Assembly (NCBI GenBank): GCA_016946835.1
Contig: JACVTC010000137.1
Coordinates: 82,501 to 115,000, forward strand
Length of the DNA: 32,500 nucleotides
DNA from: Neocallimastix lanati (nom. inval.)
Lineage: Eukaryota > Neocallimastigomycota > Neocallimastigomycetes > Neocallimastigales > Neocallimastigaceae
Direction of reading: 5' to 3'
Shown here: positions 1 to 20,069 of the stretch, one piece after another
Position numbering within the stretch: position 1 is the first letter of the stretch
Layout of the letters: every line of letters starts with the position of its first letter
Notes under the pieces: generated by a model
Told to the model about the DNA's origin: nothing
The model's database searches: none
The model's input: only the letters and a program-made list of their open reading frames with translations
Program-made: the position numbers and the translations under genes

Positions 1-786
1 ATTCTTTCCTGAAACTGTACTAGCCAACTTATCAACGTTATCAAGATAGTTTTGAATTTTATGAACGAGAGCCTTCTTTCTCTTTTTTATTTTTTCAACT
101 TTATGTTCTATGTAGGGTATAACATCATCGAGACCTTCTTTATCGGCACACATTTCTCTAGCTTCATCCATTAAAGCATTTGGACGAAGAGAATCAAGTT
201 GTTCTAAAAGACGTAATAAAAATTCATCTAAACCTTTAATTTTCATTTCAATTAAGAAACCGTCCACTCTAATAGATTGTAAAGTAGCTGGTTTAACTTC
301 CTTTTCGTTTTTAGTTTCATTAGTTTTAGTTTTTGGGTCAGAAGCTTTAGTTTCAGTTGAATTTTCATCTTCCTTCTTTTCAACTTTTTCTTTTTCTTCT
401 TCTTTTTCTTTTTCTTCTCCTTCTTTTTCTTCTTCTTCTTTTTTTACTTCACTATCAACAACTGTTTTTTCATCATTGTCGGATTTAGTATCATTTTGTT
501 CCTTCTTTGAACCATTATTTCTTAAGAAATCTAATATAATACCTTGAACTTTTTTAATATCTTCTAACATTTTTTTAGCATCATCTTCGATAGAAATAAT
601 AGCTTTCATCATGGATCTTTGTTTTCTTCTTAAGACACGTTTTTCATATGAAGTTGGTTGTTTTTTATCTAAAATATATTTTTTTGTACAAATAGCAGCT
701 GCAATAGTGGTTACAGTTACTGCTATAATAGCAATGACTATTTTAGAATCTACAGAAAATTCTGATGAATCTGTGGTATCTGACAT
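1..786 (-). CDS. Membrane-anchored BAG-domain protein (Snl1-like Hsp70 co-chaperone), 3' end missing
   Basis: The frame is open from the ATG at 786 to the window edge: 262 codons, no stop, no obvious intron. Residues about 16-33 form one hydrophobic segment (IVIAIIAVTVTTIAAAI) near the N-terminus, followed by a basic stretch (KRVLRRKQR), as in a signal-anchor protein facing the cytosol. Residues about 115-165 are a Lys/Glu-rich linker. Residues about 187-257 read as a BAG domain: DEFLLRLLEQLDSL, then an acidic helix, then KKRKKALVHKIQNYLDNVDKL-type residues at 234-254. The same order, N-terminal anchor then BAG, is that of yeast Snl1, which is shorter (about 160 aa). BAG domains bind the Hsp70 ATPase domain and promote nucleotide exchange; Snl1 does so at the ER/nuclear envelope. 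The fold assignment is strong by pattern; the membrane and orthology are inferred. A poly-T run at 815-839 lies just upstream of the start. Confidence 0.8.
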   Translation of the reverse strand, partial: MSDTTDSSEFSVDSKIVIAIIAVTVTTIAAAICTKKYILDKKQPTSYEKRVLRRKQRSMMKAIISIEDDAKKMLEDIKKVQGIILDFLRNNGSKKEQNDTKSDNDEKTVVDSEVKKEEEEKEGEEKEKEEEKEKVEKKEDENSTETKASDPKTKTNETKNEKEVKPATLQSIRVDGFLIEMKIKGLDEFLLRLLEQLDSLRPNALMDEAREMCADKEGLDDVIPYIEHKVEKIKKRKKALVHKIQNYLDNVDKLASTVSGKN

Positions 787-1027
787 GGTGTGTTTATTCT
801 TTTTATTATTTTATTTTTTTTTTTTTTTTTTTTTTTTTTCTTATTTATTAAATATTAAAAATAAATAAATAAATAAATTGATTACTTAAAATTTATTAAA
901 TATAAAATAAATTAATAATATTTAATAGATTAGTATTAGTAATTGAATATTTATTATTTATTATAATTTAAAAATTTTAAATAAATATTATATATTATTC
1001 TATTATTTTTCTCTTTTTAATTTAAAT

Positions 1028-1070
1028 TTTGAATTTGAATTTGAATTTGAATTTGAATTTGAATTTGAAA
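1028..1070. repeat. Hexanucleotide microsatellite (GAATTT)n
   Basis: About seven near-perfect copies of a six-base unit (GAATTT / AATTTG) lie in the spacer between the BAG gene and the large Asn-rich gene. Confidence 0.85.
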
Positions 1071-2084
1071 TTTATTATTTTTTAATTAATTTCTTCCTTT
1101 TTTTTTTTTTCTTTCTTTCTTTAATTTTTTTTTATATTATTATATATATATTATTATTAATGAAGAAAAATATATTGTTAAATATTTTTAATTCAACTAA
1201 TATATAATATATATTAATAATTATTTTTTCTCTATTATTTGTTTGTATTATATATTATTATTATTATTATATTTTTTTTTTCTATAGAAAAAAGAAAAAA
1301 AAAAAAAAAAAAAAAAATTATTAATTTTTAAATTGTTTTGTTTTGAAATTTGATTTCTATTTCTATTTCGATTTCGATTTCGATTTAAATTTCGATTTCG
1401 ATTTTTATTTTTTATTTTTTATTTTTATTTTTATTTTTTTTTTGTTTTTATTATTAATATAAAAATTTTTATTTTATATATATAAATATAAATATTTTTT
1501 TTTATATAATTATTTTATATAATTTTTTATTAAAAACATTTTATATAGAAAAAAAAAAAAAAAATTTTTTTTTTTTTTGAATTTTTGTTGTTTCGATTTT
1601 GACATATAAAAAAAAAATTTTTTTTTTTTCTTTTTCTTTTTTCCTTTTTTTATCTTTTATCCAAAAATTTATATCATAAATAAATAAAAGAATACTTTTT
1701 TATTTAAATTTTTATTTATTTTCTTTTATCATATTATATGTTTTTTTTATATATATTTAAAGGTATTATAAAAAAGTTTTTTTTTTTTTTTTTTTTTTAA
1801 GTTAATAAATTATAAAGATTAATGGAGAGAAATAAAAATTAAAAATGATATTCAATAATCAATGTTAAGAATTAGTAAATATTTTATTATTATCTTTATT
1901 ATATATATATAAAAAAAAAAAAAACAATTTTTTTATTAAATAAAAAATAAAATTAAAGTTTTACAATTCATTCTATATATATAAAATAACATTATTAGTT
2001 TCTATTAAATCTTTAATTTTTTTTTTCAAAGATCAAACTTATATAATAATTAAATATTAGCCAATAATATTGCTACTTTAATTG

Positions 2085-2240
2085 ATTTAATCACGTGTTA
2101 TTTGAATAAAATCTAATCCTTACTTGTATATTACATATGAATTTTTTATTTTAATAAGATATGAATATGTATATAAAATCTAGGTGGTTTCGCAATTGTG
2201 CATTTCACAATGTGGCGTATTTTGTATGTGGCTTGCTTTT
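2085..2240. repeat. Possible MITE-like fragment with G/C-richer core
   Basis: A patch of unusually high complexity for this spacer. It contains TCACGTG near 2091-2097, an imperfect inverted repeat (CGCAATTGTG against CACAATGTGGCG, about 2190-2217), and TATGTGGCTT near 2226-2235. The words TTCACAATGTGG, TGTGGCGTATT, TCACGTG and ATGTGGCTT recur near 17.3, 18.2 and 19.3 kb, which suggests degraded copies of one short repeat family. No target-site duplications could be defined. Confidence 0.35.
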
Positions 2241-3125
2241 AATAATAAAATAAATAATAATTAAATGAATAATAAATATTCTTTTTTTATATATATAATT
2301 TATTAATATTCAATTATAAAAATAATTTTTTATAATTCTTTTTTAACAGAATATATTATTATTTCTTTGGAAATAGTTATTTACTAATATTTAATTGAAA
2401 AAATATATTATTATTTCTTTTAAAATAATAATTACTTATATATTTATTTATGATTGTAAAGAATATCTTAAAAATGTATGGCTTTATTTAAAAAATATAT
2501 ATATGCCACATTTCGAAATACACGATCTCCTGTACATATATACATATATATATATATATTTTAACTATTAATTAAATAACAAAAAAAAAAATGGTAATCA
2601 TTGAAATATAACAATTATTATTAAATTAATAAAGAGAAATTATATGATAAAAATAATTAAAATTAAATAAAAACTATGAATGAATAAAAAATTTAATAAG
2701 ATGTTTTTAAAATAATTAATATCCTATAAATGTTACATAAAATAAAAAATATATATAAATATATTCATTAATGATTATATAAAAAAAAAGTTTTTTTTTT
2801 TGTTTTTTTTTGTTTTTTTAATAATAGATTATATATTTTTTTATTAAGATGATTAATGAGTTTTTTCTTTATTAAATTTCTTTTTATAATAGATTATACA
2901 TTATGAAAAAAAAAAAAAAGAATAAAAATGATTATATTAATAGTTTGATAATAAAAAAAAAAAAATAATTACAAATGTTGAATATATAAATTAAGCTTTA
3001 AATATTATATATATATTTTTATATTATAATTATATTACGATTATAATAGTCTAAATAATAATATTATATAATTTATAATATAAATATAAATATTATTATT
3101 ATTATTATTATTATTAATATCATTA

Positions 3126-3231
3126 TTTTTTTTTTTTTTTTTTTTTTTGAAATTGGATAATAACTTGTATAAAAATACCAATATTAAGGTTTAAATTTAA
3201 TAATAAGTATTTTTTCATATTTCTTTTAGAG

Positions 3232-3265
<34 letters not shown>

Positions 3266-3348
3266 GAAATTGGATAATAACTTGTATAAAAATACCAATA
3301 TTAAGGTTTAAATTTAATAATAAGTATTTTTTCATATTTCTTTTAGAG

Positions 3349-3383
<35 letters not shown>

Positions 3384-3451
3384 AAATTGGATAATAACTT
3401 GTATAAAAATACCAATATTAAGGTTTAAATTTAATAATAAGTATTTTTCAT
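3126..3451. repeat. 117-bp tandem repeat in the 3' flank of the large gene
   Basis: A unit starting GAAATTGGATAATAACTTG (+ strand) begins at 3149, 3266 and 3383, an exact 117-base period. Each unit ends in a long poly-T run except the last, which stops near 3451, 16 bases beyond the stop codon of the large - strand gene. Read on the - strand, each unit is an AT-rich segment closed by a poly-A tract. The body is nearly identical between copies, so the amplification is recent. The frame through it is open only because 117 is a multiple of three; I do not take it as coding. Confidence 0.9.
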
Positions 3452-3466
3452 ATATCAAAAATTCTT

Positions 3467-11227
<7,761 letters not shown>

Positions 11228-13496
11228 TATTAAAAATTAAAGATAAAACTAAAACTTCAAAAAAAAAACCTCTTCTATATTTTAATTTTTTTCTCTACTT
11301 CTTTTTCTTTTTCTTAAATATTTTTTTTTCCTTTTCAATAAATAAAATAAAGTAAAATAAAATGAAAATAAACACTTCTAATAAATGTAATTAATATATA
11401 TTATTAATTCCTTTTAATTACTTCTTTTCTTATTTATCTATATATATAAATTATTATTATTTTTTTCTTTTAATATATATGTTTTTTTAATTATTTATTT
11501 TTATATATATTTTTATTTTTATTTTTAATATTGTAGTAATATTGCAAAGAAAGATTAAAAAATAATAAAAAAAAAAAAAAGAAGATAAAAAAAAAAAAAA
11601 AAGAAAAATAAAAGTAAAGGAATAAAAAAAAAAAATTAATTTAATACATATAAATTAATTTTTTTTTCATTAATATTATATCATATTCATATTCATTATA
11701 TTTATAAAATTTCGTAAAAAGTTTAATGTAGAAGGTAGAATAAAAATAATAAAAAAAAGTCATAATTAATTGAATATTTTTTTTTTCTTTTTTTTTTTAT
11801 ATATATTTGAGACAATTAATCATTAATTTAAATAATTTTATATACTATATTAATTTTTTTTTTTTTTTTTTAATCTTAAATTATTTGATATTTTACTTTA
11901 TTTTTTATTATATACCTTATTTCATACACTTTAAATTTTTGTACAGTGAAAAAAATTTTTTTTTTTATTTTTAATTCCATACAATTTTAAATTTATTTAA
12001 TATTAATTATTTGTTAATCTATATATTTCATTTATTAATATATAAATTTACTCTATTGAACTCATTTTGTTAATTTATTTCAAGTTATAATCATATATAT
12101 AAATATATAAATATATAATTAAAAATTAATTAATAATAAAGAAAAATAATAATAATAATAATAAATATTATTGAAATTAAAATTATAAAATAAAGTAAAA
12201 TAAAAGTAAAAATAAAAGTTAAAATAAAAAAAAAAAAAAAAAAAAAAAAAAAAGATAAATTTAATTAAAAGATTCTGTAAAATGAATCTTAATAAATAAT
12301 TAAAAAAAAAAATTTTAATTTTTTTTTTTATTGTCATTTTTAAAGTTTAATCCAAAAATTTTAAATTGTAGTAAAAAAAAAATTTTTTTTTATTTTTGAT
12401 ATTTAATTAAATATAAAATTATATATTTAATTTCTATAAGAAAATTATAATTCAAAGATAAAATAATATAATAATAATAATAATAATAATAAATATGATA
12501 TATATATAATAAAATAAAAATGAAAATGAAAACTTAATTGTCAAAGAATAGATTATGTATAATATATATAAATTAATTACATAAAAAAAAAATTAAAGTA
12601 TTAAAAATAAAAATAAAAATAAGATAAATAAATAAAAAAAAAATTTTTATCAGTTCTTTTTTTTTTTTTTTTTTTCTTTATTTAAACTTTTTTTTTCTCA
12701 ACATTTAAAAAAAATCTTTTTTTTTTTTATTTATGATTTCTTTATTACTTTATTAAATAATTTTTCCTAACTTTTTCTTTATTTTATTTTTTTTTTTTAA
12801 ATATCAAAAAAAAGAAAGATAATAGTAATAGTGATGTGATACAACAATAAAAAAAAAAAAAAAAAATTTTTTTTTGATAGGTAAAATATTTTATTAAGAT
12901 TTTTAAACTCCGTAATATTAATTGGTTGATAAACTATAATAGTGAAAATATCAAATATAAATTTAAAAAATAGAGAAAAAAAAAATAGTAATTTATTATA
13001 TAATAAAAAATACTTTTTACTTTTTTTAATTAAATATAAATTAGCCTTATTTTTATTTTATTTTGTGATACGCTTCATATTAGTTATATGTATATATTTA
13101 AGTATATATTTAAATTATAATTACTAATACTAGTTTATTTATATTTATTTATATAAAAATTTTTTTTTAAATATTCTTATATAATCATTTTGAAAATTAA
13201 TTTAATAATTTATTTATTTATTTACTATTCATTTATTATTTATTTATCTATTATTTATTTTATTTATTTATTTTATTTATTATTTATTTTATTTATTTTA
13301 TTTATTTTATTTATTTATTTTATTTATTATTTATTTATTTTATTTATTTATTATTTATTTATTTATTTATTTATTATTTATTTTATTTATTTATTTTTTT
13401 ATTTTTTTATTTATTTATTATTTATTTATTATTTATTTTATTTATTTATTTATTTATTATTTTATTTATTTTATTTATTATTTATTTATTTTATTT

Positions 13497-13544
<48 letters not shown>

Positions 13545-13859
13545 TTACTTTTATAAAAATAATAATAATAGTAATACAGATTAAATTATTTTCTGTCACT
13601 TTTATTAATAAAAAATTACATATATTAAATTCCATAGATTTTTTTTTTTTAATTTAAAATACTATAAAAATACAATATAATATTAATTATATTTATTATT
13701 ATTATTATTCATTTTTAATTAATAAAATATTAATTATATTTACAGTTTTTATACAAACAATAGTAATGTAAGGATTTTTATAATTATATATATATTTATA
13801 ATTTTAAATATAATTTGATGTTAAATAAAAAAATATAAAATCTTGATAAATGATATTTT
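11228..13859. other. AT-rich spacer upstream of the large gene
   Basis: The spacer holds poly-A/T runs and TA repeats. From about 13200 to 13550 it is a long irregular TTTA/TTTTA array. No coding character is seen. The promoter of the large - strand gene should lie just above 11228. The stretch 11270-11340 is pyrimidine-rich on the + strand, but no site can be assigned. Confidence 0.7.
13195..13552. repeat. TTTA-type simple-sequence array
   Basis: About 350 bases of alternating TTTA, TTTTA and TTA units. The + strand frame through it encodes only Ile/Leu/Phe/Tyr strings and is not a plausible gene. Confidence 0.9.
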
Positions 13860-13914
13860 CCCCTTGCTCTACTAAAAAATTTTTCCTTGGATTTTATTTT
13901 CTTTTCCATAATTA

Positions 13915-14700
13915 ATTAATAATAGGTTGTTGCAATAATCTTTTTTTTTTTTTTTTTTTTTTTTTGATTATAATCATCAATATGATCAATTAATAATTTA
14001 ATAATATTATCATGCCAATGATGTATTGCTACGGTTAAAGTTTGATTTTTCTTTATTATTTTTATATGTATATTTACTCCATGATCAACAAGAATTTTAA
14101 CAATTTGCTTCATTTTTATATCTATATGAAACGGTAAAGGGTATTCCACCAATTTTCATTAGTAGAATTAATAATTGCTTTCATGTTCCACCAGATATTT
14201 TACATTATGCCCATTACCTTTTTTTTTTTTTAAAAAAAAAAAAGCAATTACTAAAGGAGGACGATAACCTCGTTATATTTGACTTATATCAGTCCCATTA
14301 TCATCAACTAAATAGGATGGTAAGATTTCCCTCTCTATCCATATAATAACATGCCAAGGTTAATGGTGTATTAGATCGATTGTCACGAATAATTAGATCA
14401 CCTCTATGCTCAACTTAGTATTTTAACAATATTCTATATTCTATGATTCTACTATTGCTGTTAATGGTGTTTGATTAGAATAATAATTTATTTTTACTCC
14501 ATGAACCTCGTCAACACATCATCTTCCCAGTTTTGATTTACATTTGCACCATGTTTAATTAGAAAAATTTTAATCATCTATATTCATTTTCGTATCTACA
14601 AGCTTCAACAACAAAATTTCCTTCATAAGCAAATGGAAATTGAAAAAATTATGAAAAAATTTTTTTTTACAATTTCACCATTGGGTATCTTTTTATTGGT
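13915..14700 (-). pseudogene. Decayed ankyrin-repeat gene
   Basis: Read on the - strand in shifting frames, the region shows ankyrin-repeat signatures in order: MIKIFLIKHGANVNQ (about 14530-14580), NQTPLTA (about 14470), a consensus TPLTLACYY (about 14350-14380), then IVKILVDHGVNIHIK (about 14070-14110) and TVAIHHWHDNIIKLLIDH (about 13985-14045). Stops and frameshifts separate them, including a 13-base poly-T run at about 14220 and a poly-T tract at 13941-13965. G+C is higher than in the flanks, as expected of former coding DNA. Ankyrin genes form large families in many eukaryotes, so a dead duplicate is likely. Ends are approximate and no parent gene is in the window. Confidence 0.75.
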
Positions 14701-14859
14701 ATTTATCATAATGAACAGAATTTTAAAATATTTTCATTATCAATAAATAAAAAAAAAAATTCTTGAATTATTGAAAATTTCATCGGACAACATAAAATTA
14801 TTAATTTTTTTAAGTAATGATTTTATTAAGGGAAAGGATATTAGAAGTTTACTTTTTTT

Positions 14860-14997
14860 TTTTCATTATTAGTAATAGAAGATAAAAAAAATAAATCAAT
14901 ATACAAATAAACAGTTAAATAATTTAAATAGAAGTTTAAAAAGATATATCAAATTTAATAATTAAGTTTTTTAATTAGCAAATATAATACCTTCAAC

Positions 14998-15028
<31 letters not shown>

Positions 15029-16098
15029 ATAATATGAAGAAAATATGCATATAGAAAAATTAAATATAATTAGTGAAAAGCAAAATATATATTATATAAA
15101 TTAATATAAGATATTTTATTATGATTACTAACTATTGAAAAAAAAAAAGATAAAAATTCTCTTTTTTCTTTTTTTTTTTTTTTTTTATTTTTTTTTTATT
15201 ATTGAGAATATATAAAATAATAATATAATTTCCTATTTCAATTTGTAATTAAAAATATTCTCCTTACAATTTTATTTTTAAAATTTTTATGGTAGTATGG
15301 TAGTACAAAGAAAAAATTATTTATAATAGGTGATTATATTTTGTAATCATATTATAATTAATAAAATGATGAATATGTTCTCAATAATTAATACATATAA
15401 TAATTAATATATCTTAATAATTTAAATGAAGATTTTTAAATCATCTACATTGAAAAAAATATACCAATTAGTTCATTTCTTATTGATTTTAACATCTAAC
15501 TTGGATGAATATATATGTGAATATTTGTTAAAAATACATAACAAATATTCAAAAATATATTCATCTAATATTCACCCAACTCTATCACATTTTATTTTAT
15601 ATCTATTTTTTGAATGTATTAGCTATTATAAGAATTGATATGTTAAATCTATATTATCATGTTAAATCTATATTATCATGCTATTATTTTATCCTTAAAT
15701 ACATAATATATTATATCTAATGGTTGTTACGAAAAAATGCTAAATTATATTGTAAATGAATAAGCTAACCCATATTTTTTTATTTTAATTTTTTTTTTTT
15801 TTTTTTGTACTTTTTCTTGTATTTTAAATATTATATATATAGTTAAGTATTAGTTACATTATAATTATCTTATGTAAAAGAAAAGAAATTTTTTAAATTT
15901 AAATATTTTTTTTTTTTTTTATTTATTTAATTTATTTATTAAAAATTAATAAAAATAAGATTTAATTTATTTATATAAAAAAAAATTAATAATAATAAAA
16001 TGATGAGAAAGATCAAAAAAAAAAAAATTATATTAATAAATTATTTAAATAAAAAATATAAATTATTAAAAAAAAATTTTTTTTACATATATACTAAA

Positions 16099-16130
<32 letters not shown>

Positions 16131-17136
16131 TTTTATTAAAGATAAAAAAAAAAAAACTTTAAAGCTAAATTTAATAATTAACTTTATGTAAAATAAAATA
16201 TAAAAAAAAAAATTAATAAAAATATAAATATAAATAATTATAATTAAAATAAAATAAAATAAAATAAGAAGTTTAAAAATTAAAAAAGTATAATACATTA
16301 ATTTTTTTTATTTGTTCTTTATACCTTTCGTACATATACATATGAAGCTTAAAAAAAAAAAAAAAAAAAAAGTTTTATTAACTAATATTTATTCTATTAA
16401 AAACTAAATTTTAATACTTTCTTTTTTTTTATTATTTAATTTTTATAGATCTAATTGTACATATTAACTTTATTATTTTAATAATCTAAAAAAAAAAAAA
16501 AAAAAAAAATTAATGATAATTATTAGTATTAATTAGAAAAAAAAAAAGACAAACTATGAAAATTAAACTTTATAATACATTTTTAAAAATATTAAAAAAA
16601 GAAAAAAATTATAAAAAGTTGTCATCATAACTTTATTTTTTCTGTTTTCATGATAAATTGTCCATATAAATTTTTATATAAAAAAATTTATTATCTAACC
16701 TTTATATCATATAGGTTAGGTTTAATATAGATTAAAATAGTTTTAAATTTTTAAATTAAAATAAAATATTATTTACAAATAAATAATATAAATATCATTT
16801 TCTTTTTGAAGAAAACATATATTTTAAAGATGAATAAAAGAGAAATATAAAGTTAATTAATAAAATTAGTTGAATTCTATTTATTTTCTTTCTTAACTTT
16901 TTTTTAATTAATAAAAATTAGTTTTGTTCTATTTATTCTCTTTCTGTTTTTTCTTTTTTTTTTATTATTATTTATGATTATAGGAACTAAATATCACTTT
17001 TTTTTTTATCTTTTTTAATTTTAAAAAATATATTAAAAATTAAAAACTATTTAAAATTGGTGTAAATAATACTTACTTCTAAAGTTAGATAAATAATATT
17101 AAATTTAAAAAAAAATGCCTTATTAAAATACGTTAT

Positions 17137-17176
<40 letters not shown>

Positions 17177-17340
17177 TATTGAATATTAATTATATTATTT
17201 ACTATTTATTTTTATTTATTCAAAAATTTATTTTTTTTATTATGTAACAAATATATATCAATTGATAAACATAAACATATATAATAATATAATAATACAT
17301 TGTAAAATTAATACGCCACAATTTACCACATTATGAATAC
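14860..17340. other. AT-rich spacer; one short doubtful frame
   Basis: Mostly poly-A/T. A 70-codon + strand frame at 15426-15638 has slightly more complex sequence (TSNLDEYICEYLLKIHNKYSKIY and onward) and could be a fragment of a dead gene, but it matches nothing I recognise. It is followed by a 19-base perfect tandem duplication (15641-15678). A short inverted repeat, CTAACCT ... AGGTTAG, lies at 16695-16719. I see nothing else. Confidence 0.6.
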
Positions 17341-17353
17341 ATTAGTTATTAAA

Positions 17354-17703
17354 TAGTAATTATAAATCTTATTTATTATATTTTGTTAAACTGTAATATT
17401 CTTTATCATGTAATATTCGTATAATTAAATATAAATAAATAAAAGCCATATTAACTATAAATAATCATAATTGAGATTGTGAGATCTTAATTACATTCTT
17501 AACATATATATATATATTAAATCGAGACTAGTAATTATAAATCTTATTTATTATATTTTGTTAAACTGTAATATTCTTTATCATGTAATATTCGTATAAT
17601 TAAATATAAATAAATAAAAGCCATATTAACTATAAATAATCATAATTGAGATTGTGAGATCTTAATTACATTCTTAACATATATATATATATTAAATCGA
17701 GAC
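17354..17703. repeat. Perfect 175-bp tandem duplication
   Basis: The 175 bases from 17354 to 17528 recur from 17529 to 17703, with no difference that I can find. The unit starts TAGTAATTATAAATC and ends TTAAATCGAGAC, and a few bases of a third copy (TAGTAA) follow. Perfect identity in AT-rich non-coding DNA implies a very recent duplication or an assembly artefact. Confidence 0.95.
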
Positions 17704-17980
17704 TAGTAAGTACAGATAAAAAAGAAAATAATAAAATTATCAAAATTATTTAATATTAAACAAAAACTAAAAAAAAAAAAAAAAAAAAAAAAGAATAATA
17801 ATAAAAAACAGGTTTATCGGAATAAATAATGATATATTTTTTAAAAAAAAAAAAAAAAAAAAAATCAATAGAGTTCAACGTATCATGGATTAATTAATAA
17901 TGATTGCCAATATTTTAATACAAAAATATCAAAAATATCAAAAAAAAAAAAAAAAGTCCATTCCATCTTGGAAAAATTAA

Positions 17981-18014
<34 letters not shown>

Positions 18015-18280
18015 AATACACTCTATTCTGATATATTATTTAAATAAATAAATTTAAAAACGATTCGATACAGTCAATTGTATATTTTCTGATAAATATT
18101 AATATTTATATATTTTATTTTTTATTTTTAAAATAAAGATTTTATATATTCAATAAATTATATTAAAAAAAAAAAAACAAATTTAATATCTATTGGTTCT
18201 TCTAAAAGTTGCTTTTCACAATGTGGATTTTATATTATCTAATTTAACGCCATAATTTTTTTTTCTATAAATTAAATAAA

Positions 18281-18311
<31 letters not shown>

Positions 18312-19140
18312 TAAATAAATAAAAATAAATAAATAAATAAATTATAATCAGATTTAGAAATTTATAAAAACTTTGCTAATGATTAAAAAATAAAATGCTT
18401 AAGAAAGACTGATTTTAAATATTAATTTTTTTTGTAATAAATAATTAAATTAAAATAATAAAAAATAAATAATAAAATAATTAAATATAAAAAATAAATA
18501 ATGAGATAATGAGATATAAAAAATAAAAATAATTTAGATAAATATTTTATATTTTCTATTATCTCTTAAAAAAATAAAAATGTTTTCTTATAAAATGCTT
18601 TAATAAAAAAAAAAAAAAAAAAAATTAATCTTAAAATCTTAATTTGATTTTACTTTTTAAATTTTTTTTTTTTTAATTTATTTATTCAAATTTTTTAATA
18701 CGTTGTATTTTCCGATTTTCGAAAATGTAACACTTTTGTGTTTTGTAATGAAAAACAAAAAGATTATTTATGAAACCGTAGTGTAATAATAAATTAATAA
18801 TAAATTTATATATATATATATACTTTTTATTAAAAATAAAAAAAAAAAAAAAATAAAAATAAAATCAAAGATACCTTATTATAGTATTAAATCATAGTTT
18901 AATAAAACTAACAATTATATGTAAATTATTTCATATATACAATAATTATTTATAAGTAATTTTTGTCATATTTTTATAAATTATTATGAATAAAATAAAA
19001 TTTATATTTTAGTACTTGATATGAATATTGTTATTTATTATATAAAAAAGTAAAGTATTCATATATAAAGCCTTTTTTTTTTTTTTTTTTTTATTATTTC
19101 TAAGACCATATAAAAGTTAAATAAGGTTATAAAAATAAAA

Positions 19141-19320
19141 ATAACTTTTAAAATATTATAATATTTAAAGTTATTTCTATATGGATTGTAGGTAAAAACT
19201 TTACGTAAAAGTTTACGTCAAAGTTTACGTCAAACTTTAATAAAAGTTCTACATACATCAATATGGGAGGTTGCATTACACCAATTCACGTGATAAATAA
19301 ATATGTGGCTTTAGCTATAT
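19141..19320. repeat. MITE-like patch: hairpin, 12-bp repeats and shared words
   Basis: A near-perfect palindrome spans 19141-19174 (ATAACTTTT ... AAAGTTAT). It is followed by tandem GTTTACGTCAAA units (about 19196-19240), then AGTTCTACATACATCAATAT, CACGTG and ATATGTGGCTTTA. The AGTTCTACA-ATCATCAATAT word recurs at about 20851-20870, and TCACGTG and ATGTGGCTT recur near 2.1-2.2 kb. Confidence 0.45.
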
Positions 19321-20069
19321 TATAATGCATAATATTATTTTATTGTATTATTTTGTTTTTTCAAATTTTAAATTAATTATTAAGTGAATAATTAAATAAA
19401 TCATATAATGTTTATGATTTTTAATTCTTTTATTTAAATGTTATTAATAAAAGAATTATATAAAAACATGAATGTTATTAATAATTATTCTTTTATTTAA
19501 ATGATATTAATAAAAAAATTATATAGAAATATATATGTTATTAAAAATAGAAATGTTATTTATAATAATTATTTTATTTAAATGTTATTAAAAAAAATAA
19601 TAATTATAATGATAAAATTATTAATTATACATTGTATTTGAATATTTATTTAAACTGTATAAATTTAATAAGCATTATATATAAAATTTTTAAATGATAG
19701 AATTCTGATTATTTCGTTTGGTCATTCCTCATTTCTTAATTATTTATTATAAAGTAATATTTATATTATATTATTTAAATCAGTTAAACAATCAAACCAC
19801 AAATTAATAATATTATTTTTATCACATTTAGCATCAATTAACTTGGCTTCAATAATTTTTGTAGCGTTCAATTAATTATATACTTAAAATTATTATATCA
19901 ATTATCTAATATTATTCTTAATATTAATTTTGAAAAATTAGTTTTTCAATTATTTGTAGAAAAAATAAATAAATAAATACATAAATACATAAATACATAA
20001 ATAAATAAATAAATAAATAAATAAAAAAAATAAATATTGAATGTAATAATATAAAAGTACAAGTATATA

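Larger units (their letters stand above)
787..3122. other. AT-rich spacer without a supported gene
   Basis: This spacer is almost wholly A and T, with many poly-A and poly-T runs. It holds a hexanucleotide array (GAATTT type, about 1028-1070) and a TTTCGA-type array (about 1357-1402). A slightly richer patch at 2085-2240 contains CACGTG and an imperfect hairpin around TTCACAATGTGGCG, and another lies at 2500-2535. I see no reading frame of coding character on either strand. The promoter of the BAG gene should lie in 787 to roughly 1300, but no specific site can be named. Confidence 0.7.

Noticed and set aside
611-868. + strand frame antisense to the BAG gene
   Set aside because: The - strand frame has a clear anchor, linker and BAG pattern. 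The + frame ends in poly-Phe from the poly-T run.
3123-3458. 111-codon - strand frame with poly-Lys blocks
   Set aside because: It is open only because the 117-base repeat is a multiple of three. It is poly-A plus AT-rich spacer, downstream of a genuine stop.
13190-13657. 155-codon + strand frame
   Set aside because: Low-complexity TTTA repeat translating to Ile/Leu/Phe/Tyr only.
17354-17703. LTR pair or solo element
   Set aside because: The copies abut directly with no internal region and no TG...CA ends. It is a plain tandem duplication.
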